A stretch of DNA of 36,133 nucleotides from Marinospirillum sp. (GTDB lineage Bacteria; Pseudomonadota; Gammaproteobacteria; Pseudomonadales; Halomonadaceae): the NCBI RefSeq assembly GCF_014859565.1, contig NZ_JACUUA010000018.1, positions 1 through 36,133 on the forward strand. The letters are read 5' to 3'. The position numbers were made by a program, and so were the translations under genes. Each line of letters begins with the position of its first letter. Position 1 is the stretch's first letter. Under the pieces are notes generated by a model, which was not told the DNA's origin, searched no databases, and saw nothing but the letters and a program-made list of their open reading frames with translations. Of this stretch, positions 1-8,597 are shown piece by piece.

Positions 1-1446
1 AAAAGTTTTCTGGTATTACCCGCCCGTTTTTATGACCACAACTCATCCGGGCATTTGGTTTCACGTCTTACTTATAACGTGGAGCAGGTCACCGGAGCTG
101 CGACCAACGCCATCACGGTATTAATTCGGGAAGGTCTGTTTGTCATCGGACTGATGGCTTATCTGATCTGGGTCAACTGGGCGCTGGCACTGGTATTTGT
201 TGCCGTGACACCCATCATTGGTGTAGTAGTCAGTTATGCCAGCAAACGCTTTAGAAAAATCAGCCGTCGCATTCAGGGGTCCATGGGGGACATTACCCAT
301 GTAGCTTCCGAAGCCATTAGTGGTTACCGCGTGGTACGCAGTTATGGTGGCAGTGAATTTGAATACCAGCGTTTTCTGCATGCCAGTGATAATAATCGTA
401 AACAAGCCATGAAAATGGCACTCACCAAAGCCATCAATACCCCGGTGGTACAGTTGATTATCGCGGTGGCACTGGGTTTTCTGGTGTGGTTGGCGCTGTC
501 GCCGGATTTGATGGGCAGCATGACACCCGGTGAGTTTATTGCCTTTCTTACCGCTGCATCATTGATGGCCAAACCCCTGCGCCAACTCACCGAGATTAAC
601 AACACCATCCAGAAGGGGTTGGCGGCCTCACAAGACGTATTTGCCTTTCTTGATGCTCCAACAGAACCTGATCAAGGTACTCAAACTCTAGGTCGTGCTG
701 AAGGCCGGGTAGAGTTTGATCAGGTTTGTTTCAGTTATGGCTCGGATCAACCCCAGGTGCTCAAAAACATCAACCTCAGTGTTAAACCCGGTGAAATGAT
801 TGCACTGGTTGGGCGCTCGGGCAGTGGTAAATCCACCCTAGCCAGCCTGATCCCGCGTTTTTACGAACTGGAACAAGGACAAATCCGGCTGGATGGTGTT
901 CCCATTGATGAGCTCACACTCAGCAATCTCAGGAAACAAATTGCAATCGTCACCCAGCAGGTCACCCTGTTTAACGATACCCTGGCAGCTAACATCGCTT
1001 ATGGCATCACCAACCCGGATCGTCAGGCGATCGAAGCTGCAGCCAAGGCTGCTTACGTGATGGACTTTGTCGAAAAGCTCCCGCAAGGGCTGGATACACT
1101 GGTAGGTGATAATGGAGTGTTGTTGTCCGGTGGTCAGAGACAACGTATAGCCATTGCCCGCGCCATCATGAAAAACGCCCCTATTCTGATTCTGGATGAA
1201 GCCACTTCGGCGCTGGATACTGAGTCAGAGCGTTACATCCAGCAGGCACTGGAACACGTGATGCAAGGGCGAACCACCTTTGTTATTGCCCACCGCCTGT
1301 CCACCATCGAAAAAGCGGATCGTATTCTGGTGGTGGCAGAAGGGGAGATCGTGGAATCCGGTACTCACCAAGAGTTGATCCAGCAGGATGGTACTTATGC
1401 CATGCTGCACAAGATGCAGTTTCACGAACAGGTGACACCCCAGTAA
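1..1446 (+). CDS. msbA: Lipid A export ATP-binding/permease protein MsbA (5' end outside window)
   Basis: ABC exporter that flips lipid A-core across the inner membrane. The reading frame is open from base 1, and the upstream codons (LPARFYDHNSSGHLVSR) match the MsbA family, so the TTG at 55 is internal and the true start lies before the window. Visible parts are the transmembrane domain with several hydrophobic segments up to about base 650, then the nucleotide-binding domain: Walker A GRSGSGKST (811-837), signature LSGGQRQR near 1123-1146, Walker B LILDEATSALD (about 1189-1221), and the switch histidine in IAHRLST near 1290. The stop TAA overlaps the lpxK start by one base, so the two are translationally coupled. 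The msbA-lpxK order is the standard gammaproteobacterial lipid A arrangement. All ATPase motifs are intact. Confidence 0.96.
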   Translation, partial: KSFLVLPARFYDHNSSGHLVSRLTYNVEQVTGAATNAITVLIREGLFVIGLMAYLIWVNWALALVFVAVTPIIGVVVSYASKRFRKISRRIQGSMGDITHVASEAISGYRVVRSYGGSEFEYQRFLHASDNNRKQAMKMALTKAINTPVVQLIIAVALGFLVWLALSPDLMGSMTPGEFIAFLTAASLMAKPLRQLTEINNTIQKGLAASQDVFAFLDAPTEPDQGTQTLGRAEGRVEFDQVCFSYGSDQPQVLKNINLSVKPGEMIALVGRSGSGKSTLASLIPRFYELEQGQIRLDGVPIDELTLSNLRKQIAIVTQQVTLFNDTLAANIAYGITNPDRQAIEAAAKAAYVMDFVEKLPQGLDTLVGDNGVLLSGGQRQRIAIARAIMKNAPILILDEATSALDTESERYIQQALEHVMQGRTTFVIAHRLSTIEKADRILVVAEGEIVESGTHQELIQQDGTYAMLHKMQFHEQVTPQ

Positions 1447-2474
1447 TGAAGCTGCAGCAGTGGGTTGAACAACACTGGTATGCCAGAAATCCAGGTGTTC
1501 TGCGGTTACTGGCTCCGCTGGAGGCACTCTACTGCCATAAAATGCAGCAACGCCAACAGGCTTACCGGCAGGGTAAAAAGCCATCCAGTCATCCCGGTGT
1601 ACCGGTGATTATTGTCGGTAACCTCACTGTAGGCGGCAGTGGTAAATCTCCAGTGGTAGCAGCGCTGGCTGGTTATTTTTGTCAAAAAGGTTGGAAGCCC
1701 GGCATCATCAGCCGGGGTTACGGCGGTAAAGCCACACACTACCCCTTACTGGTCACAACCGGCAGTGATCCGGCAGAAGTGGGTGATGAACCACTGATGC
1801 TGGCACAACAGACCGGATTACCCGTAGCCGTAGACCCGGATCGACCAGAAGCTGCCCGCTTGTTGGTCGAACAAGGCTGTAACCTTCTGCTAGCGGATGA
1901 CGGATTACAGCATCTTGCATTACAACGGGATATCGAGCTGGTGGTGTTGGATGGTGCCCGTGGGCTGGGTAATGGGCATTGCCTGCCGATGGGGCCATTA
2001 AGAGAAGCAAGCAGTCGTTTAAACAGTGTGGACTTCATCCTCTGTCAGGGTGGGTTAACCGTGCCATTGCCAACAGACTGCCCTGCCGTAGATCAACGCT
2101 GGATCAACTACAGCCTGCAACAAATCGGCTGGCGCTGTGGTGATGGTAAAACTCAAACCGACATGCCATTCAAATCCGGTCAGCAGGTACATGCCTTGGC
2201 CGGTATCGGTAACCCAAAGCGTTTTTTTGATCAACTGCGACAGCAAGGGCTGGATGTTATTGAACACCCGCTAAAAGATCACGCACAAATGGATGCCCGC
2301 CTGCTGGATCTACCCGGCGAGCAACCCATCCTGATGACCGCCAAGGATGCTGTAAAACTCCAGCCTTGGTTGAATACACGTCACTGGGTGGTAGAAGTTC
2401 AGGCCGCATTACCCCAAACCTTGCTGGAAACACTGCAAAGCCGTCTACAAGTCCAGTTGAATCTACTGCAATAG
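1446..2474 (+). CDS. lpxK: Tetraacyldisaccharide 4'-kinase LpxK
   Basis: Phosphorylates the 4' position of tetraacyldisaccharide-1-phosphate to give lipid IVA, in the Raetz lipid A pathway at the inner face of the inner membrane. The product is 342 aa, close to the usual 320-340. The Walker A loop VGGSGKSP lies at residues 62-69, preceded by VGNLT as in the family; ISRGYGG and the DEP/QT segment follow, then DDGLQH, which is characteristic of LpxK. The ATG overlaps the msbA stop. The next gene, miaE, starts 11 bases after the stop; this is not the usual enterobacterial ycaR/kdsB neighbour. Confidence 0.96.
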   Translation: MKLQQWVEQHWYARNPGVLRLLAPLEALYCHKMQQRQQAYRQGKKPSSHPGVPVIIVGNLTVGGSGKSPVVAALAGYFCQKGWKPGIISRGYGGKATHYPLLVTTGSDPAEVGDEPLMLAQQTGLPVAVDPDRPEAARLLVEQGCNLLLADDGLQHLALQRDIELVVLDGARGLGNGHCLPMGPLREASSRLNSVDFILCQGGLTVPLPTDCPAVDQRWINYSLQQIGWRCGDGKTQTDMPFKSGQQVHALAGIGNPKRFFDQLRQQGLDVIEHPLKDHAQMDARLLDLPGEQPILMTAKDAVKLQPWLNTRHWVVEVQAALPQTLLETLQSRLQVQLNLLQ

Positions 2475-2485
2475 AAGCCAAAACC

Positions 2486-3109
2486 ATGATTGAAGCTCCA
2501 GCCATACCAGAAATTGAAGCCTTCTTAAAATGCCGCACCCCACAAGCCTGGGTGAATGCCGCGCTGGCACAGCTCGACATCCTGTTGATCGACCATGCCC
2601 AGTGCGAAAAAAAAGCTGCAGCAGCAGCCATGAGTCTGATGCACCGGCACACAGAGCGCACTGAACTGCTGAAAAAAATGTCTCAGCTGGCGCGGGAAGA
2701 ACTGCTACATTTTGAACAGGTGGTTAACCTGCTGCAGGAGCGGGGCATTGTTTACCAGAATCTCAGTCCATCGCGTTACGCTGATTGTTTACGCAAACAT
2801 CTGCGCACCAGTGAAGAAGGGCGATTTATCGATTTATTGATTATCGGTGCCATCATCGAAGCTCGCTCTTGTGAACGCTTTGCTGCACTGATTCCTCATC
2901 TGGATACACCCTTGGCAAAATATTACCGTTCACTGATCAAATCTGAAGCCAGGCATTTTGTAGACTATCTGCAACTGGCAGAGCTCTATTCATCCGAACT
3001 AATTGGTCAACGTGTTGAGGCGTTGTTACAAGTTGAGCAGGATCTTATAGAAAGCCCAGATACAGAGTTCAGGTTTCATTCGGGTGTACCAACCATTGAT
3101 ACACTTTAG
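2486..3109 (+). CDS. miaE: tRNA-(ms2io6A37) hydroxylase MiaE
   Basis: Carboxylate-bridged diiron monooxygenase that hydroxylates the isopentenyl group of ms2i6A at position 37 of tRNAs reading UNN codons. From the ATG at 2486 the protein is 207 aa. The frame is open further upstream (to 2366), but that stretch lies inside lpxK and the homology begins at MIEAPAIPEIEAFL. Likely diiron ligands include an E-x-x-H pair in REELLHFE (about residues 70-77) and a second one in SEARHF, with EARSCERF between them. MiaE is confined mainly to a subset of Proteobacteria. No strong Shine-Dalgarno is visible, so coupling to lpxK is likely. Confidence 0.93.
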   Translation: MIEAPAIPEIEAFLKCRTPQAWVNAALAQLDILLIDHAQCEKKAAAAAMSLMHRHTERTELLKKMSQLAREELLHFEQVVNLLQERGIVYQNLSPSRYADCLRKHLRTSEEGRFIDLLIIGAIIEARSCERFAALIPHLDTPLAKYYRSLIKSEARHFVDYLQLAELYSSELIGQRVEALLQVEQDLIESPDTEFRFHSGVPTIDTL

Positions 3110-3197
3110 TAACTGTAAAGGGTTAAAGGTTTATGCTATAAGCTCTATATAAACCCTTAATAGCCTAGATCCGCCTGACCAGAATGAGGAAAGCACA

Positions 3198-4580
3198 ATG
3201 ATACTTAAACCAACCCGTATTGCCCTGGCACTGGCTGCACTTAGCCTGCCCTTCGCAGCGGTGACTGCTTCTGCCAACCAATCCCTTGTCAGTCCTGGTT
3301 ACTCAGCAACGATTGGTGGTGTATTCAACAGTGCCACAGTGCATTCTAGCTCAAAAAACCCTGCAGGCAACAACCTGCTACTGCGTGACGGCGAGCGTAT
3401 GCGTTTTGGTTACCTGAGTAATCTGGGCATGTACATGGAGTTCGGTCAGGTGGATGAGCTTGAAGATACGCTGGATGGAATTGTTAATTTCCTTGATGGT
3501 CAGGAAATTGATGTGGATGCACTGGTTGCTGATCCTTCTGGTACTGTGACTGAGGTTACAGCTGCTGCCGAGGAAGCTTTTGATATGCTGCTGGATGATC
3601 TGGAGCGCAATGGTCAGTTTCGTTTTGGTGGTATGGTACAAGCACCGCTGACTCCTTTTATTATTGGCTCACAGACAGCCAAGGGTACGTTCAGTATCAA
3701 TGCCTCTGGCAGTGTGCAGGGTTCGATGGGTGTTATTAATGGTAAAGGGGCGAATATTGATATTATCTATGATCCGGCTGAAGAATTACTCACTTACAAT
3801 TCCGGTGACACCGATGCCGGTGTTGACTTGCGGGTAGCTAGCATTACTCATCTGGCTGTGGGTTACGGCACCAACCTGGGTGAGTGGTTCGATATCAATC
3901 TGCCAAAAGGTGAGTTGGAACTGGGTGCACGCCTGAACCTTTATCAAGTTGAAACGGCTCGTACTTTTGTTGCTCTGCAGAATGATGATGATGAGTTTGA
4001 AATCGGCGATAGCTTCGAATCAGCTGAAAACAACACCCAAAAGACCAATCAGCTTGGTTTGGATCTTGGTGTGATGTGGCATGCCAGCAACATGCAGGCA
4101 GGTTTGACTATCTACAACCTGAATGAGCCCGAGTTTGATTACCCAGATCTTGGTAAGGTGCTGGATAACGATACATTAGGCAAGCTGAAAAACTTGCAAT
4201 CTGCAGGCAAAAGCAAAGTCGCAGATACTGTGACTCTAAGTCGTCACTCAGTAGTTGAGGGTGCTTACTTCACCCAAAATCGCAATTGGGTGCTGCAGGG
4301 ATACTATACACTGGGTACAGCCACCAACTTTGTTGGTGATGAGTACCAGATGATGGGCGTGTCTGCTGGCTATTTCTCTGACTCTTGGTGGTTGCCAGGA
4401 GGTCGCCTTGGTTACAACAAAAACATCACAGGTACCGAGCTAAGCACGATAAATGGTGGTGTGACCTTCTTTGGCATGATGAACCTTGATGTAGCCATGG
4501 GGCTGGAAACTGTGGAGTACGAGGGCAGCAATGTCCCTCGCTACTTCGCAATCAGTCTGGGCTTTGAAGAAAAGTTCTGA
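3198..4580 (+). CDS. Outer-membrane beta-barrel protein, TraF-like (PF13729-type)
   Basis: A 460 aa protein with a clear Sec signal peptide: basic start, hydrophobic core ALALAALSLPFAAV, and probable cleavage after ASA at residue 26. The mature part is rich in alternating hydrophobic/aromatic strands and ends in Phe (ISLGFEEKF), as in outer-membrane barrels. The N-terminus with NPAGNN resembles the family annotated as conjugal transfer protein TraF, although no conjugation genes are nearby, so that name probably misleads. An acidic stretch (residues about 85-125) may form a periplasmic or extracellular insert. GAGGAAAG just upstream is a good ribosome-binding site. The gene stands alone, with an 88-base gap before it and a terminator after it. 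The function is not known to me. Confidence 0.75.
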   Translation: MILKPTRIALALAALSLPFAAVTASANQSLVSPGYSATIGGVFNSATVHSSSKNPAGNNLLLRDGERMRFGYLSNLGMYMEFGQVDELEDTLDGIVNFLDGQEIDVDALVADPSGTVTEVTAAAEEAFDMLLDDLERNGQFRFGGMVQAPLTPFIIGSQTAKGTFSINASGSVQGSMGVINGKGANIDIIYDPAEELLTYNSGDTDAGVDLRVASITHLAVGYGTNLGEWFDINLPKGELELGARLNLYQVETARTFVALQNDDDEFEIGDSFESAENNTQKTNQLGLDLGVMWHASNMQAGLTIYNLNEPEFDYPDLGKVLDNDTLGKLKNLQSAGKSKVADTVTLSRHSVVEGAYFTQNRNWVLQGYYTLGTATNFVGDEYQMMGVSAGYFSDSWWLPGGRLGYNKNITGTELSTINGGVTFFGMMNLDVAMGLETVEYEGSNVPRYFAISLGFEEKF

Positions 4581-4617
4581 TAAATCAGTATTATTAGCAA
4601 GTCATTGATATTTAGTT

Positions 4618-4647
4618 AAAAAAAGAGTGCCTTTGGCACTCTTTTTT
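4618..4647 (+). terminator. Rho-independent terminator after the OMP gene
   Basis: The stem GAGTGCC (4625-4631) pairs with GGCACTC (4635-4641) across a TTT loop. It is flanked by an A7 tract on the left (4618-4624) and T6 on the right (4642-4647), which extend the stem and could let it work in both directions. It separates the outer-membrane protein gene from galU. Confidence 0.93.
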
Positions 4648-4724
4648 AATGGGGCTGCTTAAGATTCCTGTTCAGTGGCGTGTTAGACTCTATATAAGAA
4701 AGAACAACATCAGGAGTATTCAGC

Positions 4725-5597
4725 GTGTCGTCAACCATCACTCTTCGCAAAGTCATCATTCCAGTTGCTGGACTTGGTACCCGCCTGCTGCCGATCAGTA
4801 AATCCATTCCTAAAGAAATGCTGCCTGTGGTGGATCGCCCTTTGATTCAGCATGTGGTTGAAGAGGCTTTGGCTGCTGGTTTAAATGAAGTGATTCTGGT
4901 CACCCGCAGTGGTAAATCAGCGATAGAGGATCACTTTGATTGCCACTACGAACTGGAAAGTGAACTGGAAAAGAAAGGCAAAACGGCTTTGTTAAAAGCC
5001 TTGCGTGACATTGCTCCACCGGAATTAAAAATCACCAGCGTACGCCAGGGTCGTGCTCTGGGCTTGGGGCATGCCATTCATTGTGCTGCACATTTATTGC
5101 AACCCAGCGAGCCTTTTGCCGTGATTTTACCGGATGTGCTGGTGAAGCCTGCTTTGGATAACAAGGCCATGATCGACCTGGCTGTGATGGCAAAAACCAG
5201 CCAGGAAAGACAAACAGCCCAGATTATGGTTGAGGAAGTGCCGCTGGAACGAGTGGATCAATATGGCATTGTCAATTGTGGTGGTGTGGAGTTGCAGCCC
5301 GGTGCAACGGCACCCATGTTATCGGTGGTCGAAAAGCCATCACCGGCTGATGCACCGAGTCGTTTATCTGTAATCGGGCGCTATATACTGCCAGGCGAGA
5401 TTATGGCGATACTGGCCGAGACACCACCCGGTGCCGGAGGAGAAATCCAATTGACTGATGCCATTGCAGAACTCATCCGCAGAGGTGGAACGGTTGAAGC
5501 CTATCGGATGCATGGTCGTACTTTTGATTGTGGTTACATCCAGGGCTGGCTGCAGGCCAATCAGCAATTAGGCAGGGAAGCTGGTTTACTGGAGTAA
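4725..5597 (+). CDS. galU: UTP-glucose-1-phosphate uridylyltransferase GalU
   Basis: Makes UDP-glucose from UTP and glucose-1-phosphate, the precursor for UDP-GlcA and UDP-GalA used by the polysaccharide operon downstream. The product is 290 aa, typical for GalU. The nucleotide-binding signature AGLGTRLLP sits at residues 15-23 and PKEMLP at 29-34; IEDHFD, the VEKP segment and GEIQLTDA follow in the usual order. The start is GTG at 4725, supported by CAGGAG at 4711-4716 with 8 bases of spacing; no ATG in frame is better placed. A TATATA box (4691-4696) may be a -10 element, but its -35 is weak. pgi follows after 5 bases, so galU, pgi and the next gene form one operon. Confidence 0.96.
   Translation: MSSTITLRKVIIPVAGLGTRLLPISKSIPKEMLPVVDRPLIQHVVEEALAAGLNEVILVTRSGKSAIEDHFDCHYELESELEKKGKTALLKALRDIAPPELKITSVRQGRALGLGHAIHCAAHLLQPSEPFAVILPDVLVKPALDNKAMIDLAVMAKTSQERQTAQIMVEEVPLERVDQYGIVNCGGVELQPGATAPMLSVVEKPSPADAPSRLSVIGRYILPGEIMAILAETPPGAGGEIQLTDAIAELIRRGGTVEAYRMHGRTFDCGYIQGWLQANQQLGREAGLLE
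5591..5594 (+). promoter_or_regulatory. Ribosome-binding site fixing the pgi start
   Basis: GGAG sits 8 bases before the ATG at 5603 and overlaps the last codons of galU. It supports 5603 over the longer in-frame extension that begins at 5528 inside galU. Confidence 0.7.
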
Positions 5598-5602
5598 ACA
5601 GG

Positions 5603-7216
5603 ATGAAAAATCTGGATGCTTTTTACCGGTTAACAGGGCTTAGCCGACAATCCCTGATATTAGCCGACTTGTTTGCTGATCAGCCGGATCGTGGTCAGCT
5701 TTTTTGCATCAAGAGCCCGTACCTTATGCTGGATTTCAGCAAGCAGCGGGTAACATCCGATATTTTGAATCATTTGGAAAAACTGGCACAACAGGCCGAA
5801 TTACCCTACTGGCGTGAGCAGTTGTTTACAGGTGCAGTGGTTAACCCCAGCGAAAACCGTGCAGCTTTGCATACAGCCTTGCGTGCACCGGCAAATCAAC
5901 AATCAGCCGATCTGGCTTGCGTGGAGGAGCAGCTGCAGCGTATGGATCGGCTGGTAACACGTATTCAATCTGGTGTCTGGCGGGGTTATTCCGGCAAACG
6001 CATCACAGATGTAGTGAATCTGGGCGTGGGCGGTAGTGATCTCGGGCCCTTAATGGTGACCCATGCCTTACGAGAACATGCCGAACCACAAGCGCGGGCA
6101 TTACGAGTACACTTTGCCTCCACCATTGATGGTAGCCAGTTGTTTGATTTGCTGGAGCATCTAAGTCCGGAAACTACGCTATTCATCATTTCTTCCAAGT
6201 CTTTTACCACTATTGATACCTTGTCCAATGCCAATACAGTGCGCTCCTGGCTAAGCAGCCACTGCAACGATGAACAACGTGTATTACGCTGTCACTTCAT
6301 TGGGGTTTCTGCCACGACAGAAAAAATGGATGCCTGGGGCTTGCCGCCAGAAAACCAGCTGGCCTTCTGGCAGTGGGTGGGAGGGCGTTTCTCTCTTTGG
6401 TCAACGATAGGTTTGCCAATTGCACTGGCTTTGGGTATGTCTGTTTTCCGGCAGTTGTTGTCAGGTGCACACGCCATGGATGAACACTTCCGTCATGCTC
6501 CAATGCTGCAAAACTTACCGGTGATGCTGGCCTTACTTGGGGTATGGAATGTCAATTTTCTGGATATTCGTGCTCACGCAATTTTGCCTTATGACGGCCG
6601 ACTAAAGTACTTCCCTTCCTATCTGGAGCAACTGGAGATGGAAAGCAATGGCAAATCGGTCGATCGTGCTGGTCAGCCAATTGATCATGCCACCTGTCCG
6701 GTGCTATGGGGAGAGATTGGTGCCAATGCCCAGCATGCTTTTTATCAGCTGTTGCACCAGGGTACTCAACCAGTAGCATCAGACTTCATACTTGCAGCAC
6801 GGCGTTACGACAATGCCCGTCACTACGCTCACTACGCAGAACTGCAGGCACAGCATCAGCTGAATATTGCCAACTGCCTGGCTCAGTCACGTGTACTGGC
6901 GCTGGGCAATGCGGCTGTAGAACCCACAGATAATCCTTTCCGCCATTATCCCGGTAACCAGCCATCCTCCACCTTGCTGCTGGATAGTCTGGAGCCGCAA
7001 AGTCTGGGTGCACTGATTGCAGCTTACGAACATAAGGTATTTACCCAGGCTGTCATCTGGGGGATTAATCCCTTTGATCAGTGGGGTGTGGAGCTGGGCA
7101 AACAGGTTGCTTTGCAGCTGCAGCCATTGCTGATTTCAAGTCTGGAAGAGAGTGAAGTATTGCTGGACTCATCCACATTGCAACTGGCTCGGTACATTCA
7201 GGAGCAACAGTCATGA
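5603..7216 (+). CDS. pgi: Glucose-6-phosphate isomerase
   Basis: Interconverts glucose-6-phosphate and fructose-6-phosphate and so feeds sugar-nucleotide synthesis. From ATG 5603 the protein is 537 aa; the family is usually about 545-550. Both family signatures are present: VGGRFSLWSTIGLP in the middle and GINPFDQWGVELGK near the C-terminus. Catalytic-region motifs NLGVGGSDLGP, SKSFTTIDT and MESNGKS are intact. The galU-pgi pairing resembles the sugar-precursor modules found beside capsule loci in some Gammaproteobacteria. The stop overlaps the start of the following dehydrogenase-like gene by 4 bases (ATGA), indicating translational coupling. Confidence 0.96.
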   Translation: MKNLDAFYRLTGLSRQSLILADLFADQPDRGQLFCIKSPYLMLDFSKQRVTSDILNHLEKLAQQAELPYWREQLFTGAVVNPSENRAALHTALRAPANQQSADLACVEEQLQRMDRLVTRIQSGVWRGYSGKRITDVVNLGVGGSDLGPLMVTHALREHAEPQARALRVHFASTIDGSQLFDLLEHLSPETTLFIISSKSFTTIDTLSNANTVRSWLSSHCNDEQRVLRCHFIGVSATTEKMDAWGLPPENQLAFWQWVGGRFSLWSTIGLPIALALGMSVFRQLLSGAHAMDEHFRHAPMLQNLPVMLALLGVWNVNFLDIRAHAILPYDGRLKYFPSYLEQLEMESNGKSVDRAGQPIDHATCPVLWGEIGANAQHAFYQLLHQGTQPVASDFILAARRYDNARHYAHYAELQAQHQLNIANCLAQSRVLALGNAAVEPTDNPFRHYPGNQPSSTLLLDSLEPQSLGALIAAYEHKVFTQAVIWGINPFDQWGVELGKQVALQLQPLLISSLEESEVLLDSSTLQLARYIQEQQS

Positions 7217-8490
7217 ACGTATTGATGTTAGGGAATAATCTGGAATCCTGGACTTACACTGCTGCGCTGGCTTCGACAGGTTGTGTCATCCACATGGATA
7301 GCAAAGAGCTACCAGATGCTGACAGCGAGTTGATGGAGCCGGATCTGTATCGACTTTTGTTAAAGCAGCGAGAGGCTGGTCGTCTGGTCTTTGGCTCTGA
7401 CAAGATTGAAGTGGATCTGCTGATTGATGCACGCCAGCAAACGGATGAACAGCGTCTAGAGTTGGATCTACTGGATTTTGCGGCACGTTTGGAGGCATTG
7501 CCAGCAGAACACCAGATTGTAGTGGCTTTGGTGCAACCTGTGCCAGTTGGAACTACCGAGCGACTGCAAAACAAGTTGCAACAGCAGGGTTTTAAACAAT
7601 TGTTGATGGTTTACTGGCCGGGCTTTGTGCAGGCAGGCAGGGCACTGGAAAGTTTTACGCGCTCACAGCGCATCATACTGGGCAGCAACCAACCTACGGC
7701 AACAAGTCTGATTCGTCGATTGATGTCACCCTTTAATCGTAGTCGTGATGCCTTGCTGGTCATGCCCCCTAAAGAGGCAGAGCTGACCAAAATTGCCATC
7801 AACGGCATGTTGGCAACCCGTGTCAGCTTTATGAACGAACTGTCGGAGCTGGCTAGTCAACGTGGTATTGATATTGAAACAGTACGCCAGGGAATTGGCT
7901 CGGATAGTCGAATTGGGTACCAATACCTTTACCCTGGATGCGGCTTCGGTGGCGAAGCTTTTTTACAAACACTCGATCAACTTGGGGCAGAGCTGAATCA
8001 TCAGGCAGGCTTTGGATTGCTGGACAGTGTACAAGCCATCAATGATCAGCAAAAAGACCTGCTATTCCAGAAGTTCTGGCGCTTTTACCGAGCCGATGTT
8101 GCGGGTAAAGCAGTTGCCCTATGGGGCTGTGCCTTTAAACCCAATACAGCCAGCATTTCCGGCAGCCCTGCATTGGTGTTAATTGAGGCACTGCTGGCTC
8201 ATGGTGTGCAAGTGCGGGTTTATGACCCCATGGCGCTGCCAACACTTCAGAAGCTGCTCGGTGAAAAGAACGGCTTGATTTATGCCGACTCACCGGAAGC
8301 AGCAGCCCAGGATGCGGATGCAGTTTTACTGGTGACCGAATGGAAAGAGTTCTGGAACCTGAACATGCAGACGATCCACGCCAGCATGAAAACACCACTG
8401 CTGCTGGATGGACGCAACATTTATGACCCCCAGGAGTTGCAGAGACAGAGCTGGATCTATTCAGGTGTGGGAAGAGGGCAAGCCATCTAG
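7213..8490 (+). CDS. UDP-glucose/GDP-mannose dehydrogenase family protein, catalytic residues lost (probable pseudoenzyme)
   Basis: A 425 aa protein with the three-domain layout of UDP-glucose 6-dehydrogenases: N-terminal Rossmann region, central dimer helix, and C-terminal domain with ALWGCAFKPNT and VYDPMA. The active site is absent. The NAD loop GxGYVG is GNNLES (residues 7-12). The Thr of the STVPVG motif is Pro109. The two Glu of SPEFLREG are Gly137 and Ala141. The catalytic Cys of GGYCLPKD is Ala249, and the following Asp is Thr. Only Lys193 and Asn197 remain. The frame is full length without stops and couples to pgi by ATGA overlap, so it looks expressed rather than decayed. It may be a regulatory or structural partner of the intact Ugd encoded at 8635. 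The family assignment is secure; loss of catalysis is inferred. Confidence 0.85.
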   Translation: MNVLMLGNNLESWTYTAALASTGCVIHMDSKELPDADSELMEPDLYRLLLKQREAGRLVFGSDKIEVDLLIDARQQTDEQRLELDLLDFAARLEALPAEHQIVVALVQPVPVGTTERLQNKLQQQGFKQLLMVYWPGFVQAGRALESFTRSQRIILGSNQPTATSLIRRLMSPFNRSRDALLVMPPKEAELTKIAINGMLATRVSFMNELSELASQRGIDIETVRQGIGSDSRIGYQYLYPGCGFGGEAFLQTLDQLGAELNHQAGFGLLDSVQAINDQQKDLLFQKFWRFYRADVAGKAVALWGCAFKPNTASISGSPALVLIEALLAHGVQVRVYDPMALPTLQKLLGEKNGLIYADSPEAAAQDADAVLLVTEWKEFWNLNMQTIHASMKTPLLLDGRNIYDPQELQRQSWIYSGVGRGQAI

Positions 8491-8524
8491 TTTTTTACTG
8501 CTCATGCTGTAAGAAATGCTACAC

Positions 8525-8553
8525 TTACGCTTTTGATTTTCAATGGTTATAAC
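8525..8553 (+). promoter_or_regulatory. Possible sigma-70 promoter for the polysaccharide operon
   Basis: TTACGC (8525-8530) and TATAAC (8548-8553) are separated by 17 bases and lie just ahead of the JUMPstart/ops leader, where the operon promoter is expected. The -35 match is poor. A start near 8560 would cut into the left arm of the 8557-8586 stem. This is a positional guess. Confidence 0.3.
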
Positions 8554-8556
8554 AGG

Positions 8557-8597
8557 CCTCGGGAAAGCGCCGCAAAAATCCCGGGGCGGTAGCGTGC
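8557..8597 (+). promoter_or_regulatory. JUMPstart-like leader with canonical ops element (RfaH recruitment)
   Basis: GGCGGTAGCGTG at 8585-8596 is identical to the E. coli ops element, the non-template-strand sequence that pauses RNA polymerase and recruits the antiterminator RfaH. It is followed by C and a T6 run, as in enterobacterial LPS and capsule leaders. Just upstream, CCTCGGGA (8557-8564) can pair with TCCCGGGG (8579-8586), one pair being G-U, giving a stem whose right arm overlaps the first two bases of ops. The element lies 38 bases before ugd, the first gene of a run of 27 co-directional polysaccharide genes. It implies RfaH-dependent readthrough of that very long transcript. Confidence 0.93.

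Noticed and set aside
55..57. TTG as the start of the msbA frame
   Set aside because: The frame is open from base 1 and the upstream codons match the MsbA family, so the gene is simply cut by the window edge.
3118..3158. Inverted repeat AAGGGTT / AACCCTT before the outer-membrane protein gene
   Set aside because: Only 7 base pairs with a 27-base loop in an AT-rich leader; not enough to call an operator, riboswitch or terminator.
7213..8490. Calling the dehydrogenase-like gene a pseudogene
   Set aside because: The frame is full length, without stops or frameshifts, and coupled to pgi; substitutions are confined to functional sites, which fits a pseudoenzyme better than decay.
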